NCBI RefSeq assembly: GCF_000512355.1
Contig: NZ_CP004006.1
Coordinates: forward strand, 797,001-861,000
Source of the DNA: Legionella oakridgensis ATCC 33761 = DSM 21215
Lineage (GTDB): Bacteria; Pseudomonadota; Gammaproteobacteria; Legionellales; Legionellaceae
Length of the DNA stretch: 64,000 bases
Direction of reading: 5' to 3'
In this document: piece by piece, positions 38,147 through 46,965 of the stretch
Numbering within the stretch: the first letter of the stretch is position 1
Layout of the letters: each line of letters begins with the position of its first letter
Position numbers and translations under genes: made by a program
Notes under the pieces: generated by a model
What the model was told of the DNA's origin: nothing
The model's input: only the letters and a program-made list of their open reading frames with translations
Database searches by the model: none

Positions 38147-38169
38147 ATCTCTCTTTGAAAAAGAGAGAT
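38147..38169. other. Perfect 10-bp hairpin between letS and pfp
   Basis: ATCTCTCTTT pairs perfectly with AAAGAGAGAT over a 3-base loop. It lies between the letS stop and the pfp start on the minus strand. There is no T-run beyond it, so it could be an attenuated terminator or an mRNA end-stabiliser. Confidence 0.45.
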
Positions 38170-38281
38170 GGGAAAGGATTTTTGAAAGCATACCAAGTAT
38201 AGTTGACCTCTCAATGAAAGCTATTTTATTGCAAACGCGGTACTTTAACATCTTCTTTTTATAACAAAAGGAAGTGATGGA

Positions 38282-41041
38282 TTAAAGCAACTCCACAATG
38301 TCCCGGGCGCGATAAGAATGTTCATATTCTTCAATCACAGCATCAAGACTTTGAATAAACTGGCTGAATGGCATTTGCAATTCATCGATGTGACTTGCCT
38401 GTTTGGCTAAGGCTTCCAATTGAGCCACTTGACTTTGCAATTGTGGTACGCCACAGAAACAACAGGCGCCGTGCAATTTATGAGCGGCTCTTTCCAGGTT
38501 TTTAATTTGTCCACTGGCCATTAATTGCAAGAGTTCTTCGCGATTTTTATGCAATTCCTCAACAAAACGGTCAAGAAATTCGGTGGCTAACGCCTGATTA
38601 CCCGAGACTTTTTGCACGCATAATGTCCAATTTATGGCTGAAGCAGTGGTTTGATTAATAATTTTCAGCAAATGGCGCAACAGCGATGCTTCATCCAGAG
38701 GTTTTTGCAAGCAAAGGTCTATGCCTAATTTTTGCATGGATTCATTATTTTCATTCATGCTGTTGGCACTCAGTAAAATAATGGGTGTGGTTTTATTAAG
38801 CAGTGATTGTTGCCGAATTAGGCGTGCTGCTTCGAAACCATCAAGTTTAGGCATTTGCAAATCGAGAAGAATGGCATGAAAGCGTTTGCTGTTGCATTTA
38901 GTGACGGCTTGTTGTCCATCTTCTACGGTATCGATGCAGGTTTTTTCACTCAATAAGGCATTGAGCAACATGCGATTGATTGGATTATCTTCGGCAACCA
39001 GTAAATTGGGCTTGGCTAAACGTAATCTGGCACGTAGAGTATCGAGCTCTTGGATATGCATCGATTCCGCAGACGTTGGTATGGAAGATTGATGGAACAG
39101 ATGCTCGATGGTTTCGTGCAGTTTTTGAATGTTAGGTGGTTTAAATAAAAAGCCCTGTGCTCCTAAGGCCTGATAATTCTGAATGGGCCATTTTGAAACC
39201 AATACACAAGGCATGGATTGTTTACGTAACACTTCAGCAACTTGCTGTTCACAGCCTTGATTGACACTGACAAACGCTAAGTGGCAGTCTTGATGTTGAT
39301 AAAACGCTTGTTCCAACTGATTGAATGCGTCAATACGAATGCATTGAATGCCCCAATATCCAAGCCCGTTACAGAGGGCTTCAAGGTGCAGAGGATTGTC
39401 ATCAAAGCAGAGAACTTTAAGATTACCGAAGCGGTGAATTTGGTGCTTTTCTATTTCATAGGCCATAAGCTTTGCTAATTTGATGTGCACTGAAAATGTT
39501 GAGCCTTTATGCGGTTCACTGCTTAATGAAATCCGTCCCTGCATATGTTCGGCAAGTTTTTTACTAATGACCAATCCTAAACCTGAGCCGCCGAAGCGAC
39601 GAGTGATGGTGGTATCTGCTTGATTAAAGGCATTAAATAGGGTCGTTTGATCTTCCGAGCAAATACCTATGCCTGTGTCGCTGATGGCGAGGCAAATGGT
39701 ATAATCTTTTTCTGATTCCTGTTCAATATGGGTACGGATAAGCACATAACCATGATCGGTGAATTTGATGGCGTTGCTGACCAAATTACTGATGATTTGT
39801 TTAAGACGTAATGGGTCACCAAGCACGGTTTTAGGAACCGCAATATCGGTTGCAGGAATGAGGTCAAGTCCTTTTTTATGGGCATGCGGAGCAAGCAGGG
39901 CAACGACGTCATCAATGCAAGCCCGAATGTCTAAGGGAATATAATCCAGATGCAATTTACCGGCGTCCATCTTCGAATAGTCAAGAATATCATTGATGAT
40001 TGCCAGAAGATCTTGTGCGGATGATTTAATGGTTTTCACATATTCTTGTTGCAAGGAATCCAGCTTGCTTTCTAACAAGACATTGGTAAATCCAAGGATA
40101 CCATTCATCGGGGTGCGTATTTCATGACTCATGTTGGCGATGAATTCAGATTTCTGCCGGCTTTTCTCCTCGCTTTTCTTTTTATCCAAAGAGAGTTCGA
40201 TGTTTTTTTCTTCCAGCAATTCAAGATTTTTTTGTAAATCAGTGGTGGCCGTTTCGATATACTGGTTTAAGTCTTTGACCATGCTTAAATACTGCTTTTG
40301 TAAATGAGCGCAGCCTTGTTCGATGGTACCAAGTTCTGCTTGACTCGATAATTTGATTTCTGTTTCAAATTCATTACTAAGAATTTGCTTCATGCTGCGC
40401 CGCAGTCGTGCGATGGGAATGTAAATCTTTTTGGAAAAGAAATAATGAATACTCAAGCCAGTCAGTAAGCCAAATAAAGTAATGAAGATGGTGACAATGT
40501 ACATTTGATAGCGTTTGATTAATGTAGCCTGCGTATCAATATCAATGGATAACCAACCCAGGATATCATCAGCTTGAAAATCAGGCATGGAGGTTGGGGA
40601 CTTAAATGGCGTAAAGGAATATAGATTGAACTTTGGAACGGTAATGGGAGCTAAAAAATTGATGCTGTATGGATTAATTTGTCGGCTTTCAATGTAATCA
40701 CCGGTGTAGTCAGGGGGAGTAAACGGGTGTTTCAAGGAGTGTTTGCCTCCGCGATAAGCCAACAACTGCCCTTTAGCATTATAAAAAGCCAGTGATTGCA
40801 CTTCCTGATTAATGGTGGATGCATCGATCAAGCCCTGAAGAATACGCTTGTCATCTCTTAATAAAGCTAATTGAGCAGCGGGCAAAAGCTGGCGAATATA
40901 GGCTTCGCCTAAATGAGAAGTGTGCTGTTTTAAATCGCGGCTGAATTTGCCATTATAAAACAGTGCAAATAAAAGAGCGACCACTAATACTGGGATTAAA
41001 GTCGTTATTCTAAGTTGATATTTAATCCCAATGCTTTTCAC
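38282..41041 (-). CDS. letS: Hybrid sensor histidine kinase LetS (BarA/GacS homologue)
   Basis: 919 residues. Two membrane helices (about 12-28 and 178-198) enclose a periplasmic sensor of about 150 residues. A HAMP linker (IARLRRSMKQILSNEFETEI) and coiled coil follow. HisKA has FIANMSHEIRTPMNGILG with the phospho-acceptor His near 307, and the ATPase domain shows LKQIISNLVSNAIKF, ISDTGIGI and FGGSGLGLVISKKL. A degenerate receiver, a full receiver (VAEDNPINRMLL, LLDLQMPKLDGFEAARLI) and an Hpt domain (RAAHKLHGACCFCG) complete the BarA plan. LetS with LetA switches Legionella to the transmissive phase via small RNAs and CsrA. The letA partner is not in the window. Confidence 0.92.
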   Translation of the reverse strand: MKSIGIKYQLRITTLIPVLVVALLFALFYNGKFSRDLKQHTSHLGEAYIRQLLPAAQLALLRDDKRILQGLIDASTINQEVQSLAFYNAKGQLLAYRGGKHSLKHPFTPPDYTGDYIESRQINPYSINFLAPITVPKFNLYSFTPFKSPTSMPDFQADDILGWLSIDIDTQATLIKRYQMYIVTIFITLFGLLTGLSIHYFFSKKIYIPIARLRRSMKQILSNEFETEIKLSSQAELGTIEQGCAHLQKQYLSMVKDLNQYIETATTDLQKNLELLEEKNIELSLDKKKSEEKSRQKSEFIANMSHEIRTPMNGILGFTNVLLESKLDSLQQEYVKTIKSSAQDLLAIINDILDYSKMDAGKLHLDYIPLDIRACIDDVVALLAPHAHKKGLDLIPATDIAVPKTVLGDPLRLKQIISNLVSNAIKFTDHGYVLIRTHIEQESEKDYTICLAISDTGIGICSEDQTTLFNAFNQADTTITRRFGGSGLGLVISKKLAEHMQGRISLSSEPHKGSTFSVHIKLAKLMAYEIEKHQIHRFGNLKVLCFDDNPLHLEALCNGLGYWGIQCIRIDAFNQLEQAFYQHQDCHLAFVSVNQGCEQQVAEVLRKQSMPCVLVSKWPIQNYQALGAQGFLFKPPNIQKLHETIEHLFHQSSIPTSAESMHIQELDTLRARLRLAKPNLLVAEDNPINRMLLNALLSEKTCIDTVEDGQQAVTKCNSKRFHAILLDLQMPKLDGFEAARLIRQQSLLNKTTPIILLSANSMNENNESMQKLGIDLCLQKPLDEASLLRHLLKIINQTTASAINWTLCVQKVSGNQALATEFLDRFVEELHKNREELLQLMASGQIKNLERAAHKLHGACCFCGVPQLQSQVAQLEALAKQASHIDELQMPFSQFIQSLDAVIEEYEHSYRARDIVELL

Positions 41042-41285
41042 GCCAACCCCTTAAAATCAGTCCTGGTGCCCGTTTCTTGGCTTTGCCTTGATGATAAAGT
41101 TCGCTATACTTCGGGCAATCATAAATCATACTGCAAGAATTATACAGCCGACCGTCCATAGAGTATATTTTTACACTCATTGAGACCACGCATTATGGCC
41201 CACAAGATCATGTACCATAATGATGATTGTTTACAAAATAAATCGACCGGCGGCGTGCAGGTTACAGCTGATAATGGAGCTTTTC

Positions 41286-42698
41286 ATGATTGTCCGAACC
41301 CGTTTTGCCCCAAGTCCTACTGGTTTTCTACATGTAGGTGGTGTACGTACCGCCTTGTTTTCTTGGTTGTATGCAAAACATCACCAAGGCGAATTTATTC
41401 TTCGTATTGAAGATACTGATCAAGAGCGTTCCACCCAGGAATCTGTGCAGGCCATTTTAGATGGTATGGAATGGCTGGGTTTGACTTATGATCAGGGACC
41501 TTTTTATCAAACGCAACGTTATCCCCGTTATTTGCAGATCATTCAGCAATTGTTAGATGAGGACAAAGCTTATCGATGCTATTGCAGTAAAGAGCGCTTG
41601 GAAACATTGCGAGAATCGCAGCTGGCAGCTAAAGAAAAACCACGCTACGATGGTCATTGCCGCGATAAACATAAGCCTGATACGAATGAGCCGCATGTCA
41701 TACGATTTAAAAATCCCAAGCAAGGTATGGTGTCGTTTTCTGATCAGGTCTATGGTGATATCCATGTTCATAATAGTGAGCTGGATGATTTGATTTTGCT
41801 GCGCTCCGATGGTCATCCAACGTATAACTTTGCAGTGGTTATCGATGATTGGGACATGAATATTACTCATGTTATTCGTGGAGACGATCATATCAATAAC
41901 ACCCCACGTCAAATTAATTTATTTAAAGCATTAGGTGCTCCGGTGCCGGTTTTTGCTCATTTACCGATGATTCTTGGTGAAGATGGTAAACGGTTATCGA
42001 AACGTCACGGTGCAGTCAGTGTTATGCAATTTAAGGAGTTGGGGATTCTTGCACATGCCCTGTTAAATTATTTGGTGCGTTTGGGCTGGTCTTGCGGCGA
42101 TCAGGAGATTTTCAGTGTGGATGAAATGATAGACTGCTTTGATTTGAAAAACGTCAGTCGTGGTGCCTCAAGTTTTAATTATGAGAAATTGTATTGGTTA
42201 AACCAACATTATCAAAAATACGACCCCCCAGTTAAGGTCGCAAATGCCTTGCAATGGCATTTTGATAGGCATGGCATTGATGTCAATGGAGGGCCTGCAC
42301 TTGCTGATTTGGTGCAAATACAGGCTGAGCGCTGTAAAACGCTGGCTGAAATATGTGAAAAAAGCCAATATTTTTATTCCGATCACATCGAATACGATGA
42401 TGAAGCAGTCAAAAAACATTTACGCCCGGTGATTCTTGAACCTTTAACTGCGCTTTATGAACGTTTGCAACACGTTGAACAATGGCAACATGATGTGCTG
42501 CAGCAATGCATTAACGATGTCAGCGCGGCATTTAATATAAATATGGGGAAAATAGCTCAACCTTTACGAGTTGCTGTTACAGGCAGCAGCATGTCTCCTT
42601 CCATTGATAGGACGCTAACGTTGCTCGGCAAGTCACGAGTGCTTAATCGCTTACAGCAAGCTTTACAACGGATTCGAGAGAGGAGCGCAGCGCAGTGA
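41286..42698 (+). CDS. gltX: Glutamyl-tRNA synthetase
   Basis: 470-residue class I synthetase. RFAPSPTGFLHVGGVRTALF holds the HIGH-type motif, RIEDTDQERST follows, and KRLSKRHGAVSVMQF is the KMSKS-type loop. GGAG seven bases upstream sets ATG 41286; an in-frame extension to 41220 has no ribosome site. Cysteines CYCSKE and the histidine of HCRDKH recall the partial zinc site of bacterial GluRS. It is divergent from letS. The stop codon lies in the loop of the terminator. Confidence 0.95.
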   Translation: MIVRTRFAPSPTGFLHVGGVRTALFSWLYAKHHQGEFILRIEDTDQERSTQESVQAILDGMEWLGLTYDQGPFYQTQRYPRYLQIIQQLLDEDKAYRCYCSKERLETLRESQLAAKEKPRYDGHCRDKHKPDTNEPHVIRFKNPKQGMVSFSDQVYGDIHVHNSELDDLILLRSDGHPTYNFAVVIDDWDMNITHVIRGDDHINNTPRQINLFKALGAPVPVFAHLPMILGEDGKRLSKRHGAVSVMQFKELGILAHALLNYLVRLGWSCGDQEIFSVDEMIDCFDLKNVSRGASSFNYEKLYWLNQHYQKYDPPVKVANALQWHFDRHGIDVNGGPALADLVQIQAERCKTLAEICEKSQYFYSDHIEYDDEAVKKHLRPVILEPLTALYERLQHVEQWQHDVLQQCINDVSAAFNINMGKIAQPLRVAVTGSSMSPSIDRTLTLLGKSRVLNRLQQALQRIRERSAAQ

Positions 42699-42712
42699 GC
42701 GCTCCTTCTTTT
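42681..42712 (+). terminator. gltX terminator overlapping the stop codon
   Basis: AGGAGCGC (42681-42688) pairs with GCGCTCCT (42699-42706) and is followed by TTCTTTT. The TGA stop of gltX lies inside the loop. Confidence 0.75.
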
Positions 42713-42784
42713 AAAAATTCTTCTTAACTTTTTACGTACCTTAGCCGATAACCCTAAATATGAGGGGCAGTTGAGGTGAATGTC

Positions 42785-43066
42785 ATGAAAGAAAAACATT
42801 TTGCATATCGAATTCATCGGGAAACAACGGGTTTGGTTTGTACTCATTATGAATTTGAAGAAGATAAGATGCTTGATTTATTAAAAGAAATTCAGAATGC
42901 AAAGGCAAAAGGGATTTACTGGATTTTTAAGCAATTAGACGGCAAGCCACAAGAGGCACTTAGCATCATTGATTGTGAACATAATCGCATTTATTACCAT
43001 TACTCCGGTGAGGTGGAAGATTTGCAAGACACGATTACAAAATTAAGCAAGTCACTTAATTTGTAA
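42785..43066 (+). CDS. Small conserved-looking hypothetical protein
   Basis: 93 residues from ATG 42785, or 96 from GTG 42776; GAGG at 42771-42774 fits either loosely. The sequence is soluble and mixed alpha/beta (FAYRIHRETTGLVCTHYEF, KGIYWIFKQLDGKPQEALSI, RIYYHYSGEVEDLQDTITKL). No family is recognised. Composition and codon use look like ordinary neighbouring genes. Confidence 0.7.
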   Translation: MKEKHFAYRIHRETTGLVCTHYEFEEDKMLDLLKEIQNAKAKGIYWIFKQLDGKPQEALSIIDCEHNRIYYHYSGEVEDLQDTITKLSKSLNL

Positions 43067-43120
43067 AGCTAACAGACTCTGGTCTATTATTTGGATTCAA
43101 CAGCAAAAGGAAGAAAGCTC

Positions 43121-43537
43121 ATGGCAAATCGATTAAAATTAAACAAACTCATTGGATTGGGTATTCTTGTGCTTCCTATGGTCTGTTGGGCCGAAGCGTC
43201 TGACAATAAACAAGAAATGCCCAAGGATGAATGGTTAAAAAAAGTTAAAGAAATTATTCCTGCCCCTATATGCAAGGGATTCACGGAAGATGCGTCCATC
43301 GCTGCTCGTTTGAAAGAACTTAATATAAGTTATCAAGACTGTGTCGATAAGATTCCAGCCATTACCGAAAAGTGTCAAAAAAAATATTATAATGATTTGC
43401 CAGCTATGATAAATCAGGAAAGCGCAGCCAAATGGGGGCGAACCATTGGTGAATGTATTGGTGCCGATTTTGCTGTAAATTATTTGCATTCAGAGGTAAA
43501 ACCATCGGATGCAGCCACTTCTGCAAAACAACCCTAA
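43121..43537 (+). CDS. Secreted protein with four cysteines, unknown function
   Basis: 138 residues from ATG 43121 (MANRLKLNKLIGLGILVLP), with AAGGAAGAAAG upstream. A signal peptide ends at about CWAEA. The mature part has Cys in APICKGF, YQDCVDK, ITEKCQKK and IGECIGAD, spaced as for two disulfides, and is mostly helical. It is probably periplasmic or exported by type II secretion, but no family is recognised. Confidence 0.78.
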   Translation: MANRLKLNKLIGLGILVLPMVCWAEASDNKQEMPKDEWLKKVKEIIPAPICKGFTEDASIAARLKELNISYQDCVDKIPAITEKCQKKYYNDLPAMINQESAAKWGRTIGECIGADFAVNYLHSEVKPSDAATSAKQP

Positions 43538-43553
43538 TCAAACGCTCATTTAA

Positions 43554-43574
43554 CCTCCCTTTGCAAAAGGGAGG
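43554..43574. terminator. Perfect 9-bp hairpin after the secreted protein gene
   Basis: CCTCCCTTT and AAAGGGAGG pair perfectly over a 3-base loop. Only a loose T-rich stretch (GTTTAGTCATTTTT) follows, so termination is likely but inefficient. Confidence 0.5.
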
Positions 43575-43674
43575 AATGTTTAGTCATTTTTCCCATCGAC
43601 CATCCTAAAATTTTTGATCTTTATGAGTAATATTTTTATACTCCATCCCTTCTGATAATGAGAGGATGATGAGT

Positions 43675-44271
43675 ATGAGTCTGTTTGATGAGATGGTAAT
43701 AGAGAGTGAAGCGTGGTACCGTAAAGCCGGGATTAAAACCATTAAAAAAGCCCCGCCGCGAGAAGGGGATTATTTTTATGAGTTAAAACATTTTCTGGGA
43801 CCCAATGGCGAAGTCACGTTTCTTGATCGTTTTCAAAGCTTTTCTGATTTTCAAAATGATGTCAAATCCATCATTATAAAGCCGTTAACGTGTCTGTTTT
43901 TATATAAATATCATGCAATTAGATCTCTTTATCATTTAGGTCTTGCCGCCGTTCATTTGGTGACCTTATCCCCTTGCGTTGCACTGGATCATTTCTTGCA
44001 ATGTGGTGAATCATTTATTAAATCATTTGCTTATGATTTGATGGTTCTGGGAACCTTTTTGTTGGAAGCCATATCGTTTGCCAGCAGATGCGCCATAACT
44101 GTGGGTTACGGCATTGGTGTGGCTGCGGTTGCAACGGGGAATGCTGTGAGTTCTGCAGCAACCTGCATTGCTGGATTTTTCCATGCTAATTCCTCCAAAA
44201 AAGAAGCTACTCTGCGTCATGACGAAGAAGAACTTGGTATGGAGCGCGAAAGAACTTGCTGTGCCATGTAA
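43675..44271 (+). CDS. Unknown protein with hydrophobic core and a C-terminal CaaX-like tetrapeptide
   Basis: 198 residues from ATG 43675 (MSLFDEMVIESEAWYRKAGI), nine bases after AGAGG; ATGs at 43666 and 43669 are closer to it. There is no signal peptide. Residues about 70-160 are hydrophobic and helical (CLFLYKYHAIRSLYHLGLAA, LGTFLLEAISFASRCAITVG, AATCIAGFFHA). A charged stretch with DEEELGMERERT precedes the last four residues CCAM. A CaaX box at the C-terminus, with Met favouring farnesylation, is a known device of some Legionella effectors for host prenylation. Here it is suggestive only. A neighbouring cysteine could also be acylated. Confidence 0.72.
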   Translation: MSLFDEMVIESEAWYRKAGIKTIKKAPPREGDYFYELKHFLGPNGEVTFLDRFQSFSDFQNDVKSIIIKPLTCLFLYKYHAIRSLYHLGLAAVHLVTLSPCVALDHFLQCGESFIKSFAYDLMVLGTFLLEAISFASRCAITVGYGIGVAAVATGNAVSSAATCIAGFFHANSSKKEATLRHDEEELGMERERTCCAM

Positions 44272-44283
44272 TGGTTGTATAGG

Positions 44284-44314
44284 CTAAGATAAGTTCAATG
44301 TGAACTTATCTTAG
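44284..44314. other. Perfect 14-bp hairpin downstream of the CaaX-like gene
   Basis: CTAAGATAAGTTCA and TGAACTTATCTTAG are perfect complements separated by ATG. No T-run follows. It abuts the family B repeat at 44313. Confidence 0.6.
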
Positions 44315-44376
44315 ACCTTGTTTTCAGAGTCTAACGATGCAGGGCTAAACGCCTAGCGACTCTGAAAACAGGGTCT
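44313..44376 (-). repeat. Dispersed palindromic repeat, family B, copy 1
   Basis: 19-base terminal inverted repeats (AGACCTTGTTTTCAGAGTC and GACTCTGAAAACAGGGTCT, one mismatch). The 64-bp element is the reverse complement of the one at 50653-50716, sharing CTAGGC-TTTAG and CTGCATCGTTAGA internally. Confidence 0.75.
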
Positions 44377-44708
44377 TAACTGTAGGCACAGCGATAAAAT
44401 GAATTCAGAGCATCGGGATAATTATTAACCCATTGGAATTGTTTCAGAGGCGTTGCTCTTGCGTTAAATTTATCTCCGCAATGAAGATGGCAGGGAAGAC
44501 GGCTTATAATGCAGCCAATGTATTTATATTTTGTATAGCGTTTTATTGGTCCCTCAATGACATTATTCGGGCAGCGTTTTTCATAACAAATATAAAAACT
44601 GTCTGCTTTAGGCTCCTCAGGAGGCGTTAATGGAAGCGCATACGTTGAGCCAGAAAAGAGGATCATAATCGTTAGGATTTTTTTAATTGATTTTAAGTAA
44701 GCATCCAT
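44376..44708 (-). CDS. Small secreted Cys-rich protein, unknown function
   Basis: 110 residues. The N-terminus is a signal peptide (KKILTIMILFSGSTYALP). The mature part of about 85 residues has six cysteines in FYICYEKRCP, IGCIISRLPCHLHCG and FYRCAYS, suggesting three disulfides. No family is recognised. The stop codon touches the edge of the family B repeat. Confidence 0.65.
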   Translation of the reverse strand: MDAYLKSIKKILTIMILFSGSTYALPLTPPEEPKADSFYICYEKRCPNNVIEGPIKRYTKYKYIGCIISRLPCHLHCGDKFNARATPLKQFQWVNNYPDALNSFYRCAYS

Positions 44709-44780
44709 GATTTATCTTTTCGCTTTTTTCTACTCTAATAGCACGATATGATTCTTTATTCAATGAATTAGGAGACTAAG

Positions 44781-45089
44781 ATGTTGGTAACGTTTAGTTG
44801 TGATGCTCATGAAAATATCACCATGTTTGGTGATGTGGCAAAGCGGTTAATAAAAATGATGGGACATAGTGGCACGGTACCAAGTGCCATTCTTGCAGAT
44901 GAGGTTCCCGAAGCCTTGGCTCGCTTGCAACATGCCATTGCTGTGGAAAAGAAAAAAGCGGCATCCAATGAAACAGTACAAGACGATGAAGATCAAGAAG
45001 CTCAAGTGAGTCTGGAACGTCGAGCCTGGCCTTTAATTGAATTATTAAAAGATGCGGCAAAAGCAAAATGCAATGTTATGTGGAAATAA
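44781..45089 (+). CDS. DUF1840 family protein
   Basis: 102 residues. MLVTFSCDAHENITMFGDVA, LIKMMGHSGTVPSAILADEV and RAWPLIELLKDAAKAKCNVM are the conserved blocks of DUF1840, a small proteobacterial family of unknown role. A charged linker (about 55-75) lies in the middle. It ends three bases before the ABC-F gene, so they may be co-transcribed. Confidence 0.86.
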   Translation: MLVTFSCDAHENITMFGDVAKRLIKMMGHSGTVPSAILADEVPEALARLQHAIAVEKKKAASNETVQDDEDQEAQVSLERRAWPLIELLKDAAKAKCNVMWK

Positions 45090-45092
45090 ACC

Positions 45093-46934
45093 ATGCTTAC
45101 TCTGCGCCAAATTACACTGTCCCGTGGTAACAAACAATTGCTTACAGAGGCTAGTGTCAGTCTGTACGAAAAGCAAAAGGTGGGTTTGGTGGGCCATAAT
45201 GGATGTGGAAAATCCAGCGTTTTTGATTTGATATTAGGGCGGTTGATTCCTGATTCCGGGGAATGTCAGCTGAATCAGCATCTGCGTATCAGTCACTTGT
45301 CACAACAGTTGCCTGATGGCCATGAGCGTGCTCTTGAGTTTGTGCTGGCAGGAGATGAGGCTTATCAGAGTTTGCAGCAGCGATTGTTAAAGGCTGAGAA
45401 AACCGGCGATGATGCCGAAGTTTTGGTTTGCCATGACTTGATGCGACAAATGGAAGGTTATAGCAAACCGGCACAGGCAGCGGCAATTATGGCAGGACTT
45501 GGTTTCAGCACTAAAGATCAACAGGCCAGTATTAATGAATTTTCTGGCGGGTGGCGAATGCGCTTGAATCTTGCACGTTGCCTCATGAAACCTGCCGATT
45601 TATTGTTGCTCGATGAACCAACCAACCATTTGGACATGGAGGCTATTTTTTGGTTGGAAAAATGGTTAAAACAATACCCGGGCACAGTCATTCTTATTTC
45701 GCACGATCGCGAGTTTCTTGATGGATTTGTGACCCATATTCTTCATATTGAGCAACAAACGTTGACTTTGTATCGAGGTGATTACAGTTGTTTTGAGCAA
45801 ACGCGTGCTCAGCAATTGGAATTGCAACAAGCACAATATGAGAAACAGCAGCAGAAAATTAGCCATATGATGGCTTACGTGCAACGGTTTCGCGCTAAAG
45901 CCTCCAAGGCGAAACAGGCACAAAGTCGCCTGAAAGCAGTGGCTAAAATGGAAGTGATTGCGCAAGCGCAAGCGGACTCGCCTTTTTCATTTCATTTTTA
46001 TCCATGTCCCCGAGTGGGTAAGCCATTAGTTAAATGTGAGCGGGTGGTTGCCGGTTATCCTCATACCCCGGTGTTAAAACAGTTGAATCTTGTCTTAAAC
46101 CCTGGCGATCGCTTCGCTTTATTAGGGCCAAACGGTGAAGGCAAGTCAACCTTAATTAAGACATTGACGGGTGAATTGCCGCCGCTGTCTGGTCAAATTG
46201 AACGTTCAGCCCATTTAAACATTGGTTATTATGCGCAACATCAACTGGAGCAACTGGATTGTACGTTAAGTCCTGTGCAAACGATTCAGGGTTTATCGCC
46301 TGATGCCAAAGAGCAGACCATTCGAGATTTTCTTGGTGGTTTTAACTTTATGGGGGATATGGCAACTCATTCCATCCATCATTTTTCTGGTGGGGAAAAA
46401 GCACGACTTGCTTTGGCCAAACTGGTCTGGTTAAAACCAAATTTATTGTTATTGGATGAACCGACCAACCATTTGGATTTGGCCATGCGCGCGGCCATTG
46501 AGATGGCTTTGCAAAGTTATGAAGGTGCACTCATTTTAATCTCCCATGATCGCCACTTTTTGCGTACCACCGTAGACGATTTTTATTTGGTTTCTCAGCA
46601 GCAAGTGCAGCCTTTTAAAGGCGATTTGGATGATTATTATCAATGGTTGCTAGGGAAAGAAACTTCAAAAGAAACCAAAACAACGGTTCCTGAGGTCTAT
46701 CGTGAAAAACGCAGTTTACAAAATCGTTTGAAAAAACTCGAACAATTAGCTACCACTTATCAGCAACGATTAACCGAGTTGGAAATTGCACTGGCTGAAC
46801 CTTCACTGTATCAACAAGCGCAATACAATGATTTACAAGATTTATTAAAGCAGCGTGACCAGGTAAAACAGCAATTAGATTCTGTTGAACATGAATGGAT
46901 AGAGGCCGCCGATTTATTGGAAAATAAGTCTTAA
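45093..46934 (+). CDS. yheS: ABC-F ATPase (YheS type)
   Basis: 613 residues with two ATP-binding cassettes and no membrane segment. Cassette 1 has GHNGCGKSS, EFSGGWRMRLNLARCL and LLLLDEPTNHLDMEAI. Cassette 2 has GPNGEGKST, HFSGGEKARLALAKL and LLLLDEPTNHLDLAMR. The interdomain linker QRFRAKASKAKQAQSRLK is the ABC-F signature. The C-terminus is a coiled coil (about 545-610). Such proteins act on the ribosomal E site to rescue stalled translation. The linker and second cassette favour YheS over Uup. Confidence 0.9.
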   Translation: MLTLRQITLSRGNKQLLTEASVSLYEKQKVGLVGHNGCGKSSVFDLILGRLIPDSGECQLNQHLRISHLSQQLPDGHERALEFVLAGDEAYQSLQQRLLKAEKTGDDAEVLVCHDLMRQMEGYSKPAQAAAIMAGLGFSTKDQQASINEFSGGWRMRLNLARCLMKPADLLLLDEPTNHLDMEAIFWLEKWLKQYPGTVILISHDREFLDGFVTHILHIEQQTLTLYRGDYSCFEQTRAQQLELQQAQYEKQQQKISHMMAYVQRFRAKASKAKQAQSRLKAVAKMEVIAQAQADSPFSFHFYPCPRVGKPLVKCERVVAGYPHTPVLKQLNLVLNPGDRFALLGPNGEGKSTLIKTLTGELPPLSGQIERSAHLNIGYYAQHQLEQLDCTLSPVQTIQGLSPDAKEQTIRDFLGGFNFMGDMATHSIHHFSGGEKARLALAKLVWLKPNLLLLDEPTNHLDLAMRAAIEMALQSYEGALILISHDRHFLRTTVDDFYLVSQQQVQPFKGDLDDYYQWLLGKETSKETKTTVPEVYREKRSLQNRLKKLEQLATTYQQRLTELEIALAEPSLYQQAQYNDLQDLLKQRDQVKQQLDSVEHEWIEAADLLENKS

Positions 46935-46965
46935 TTTCTTTAAGGAGTGGGTTGTTCCCATTCTC

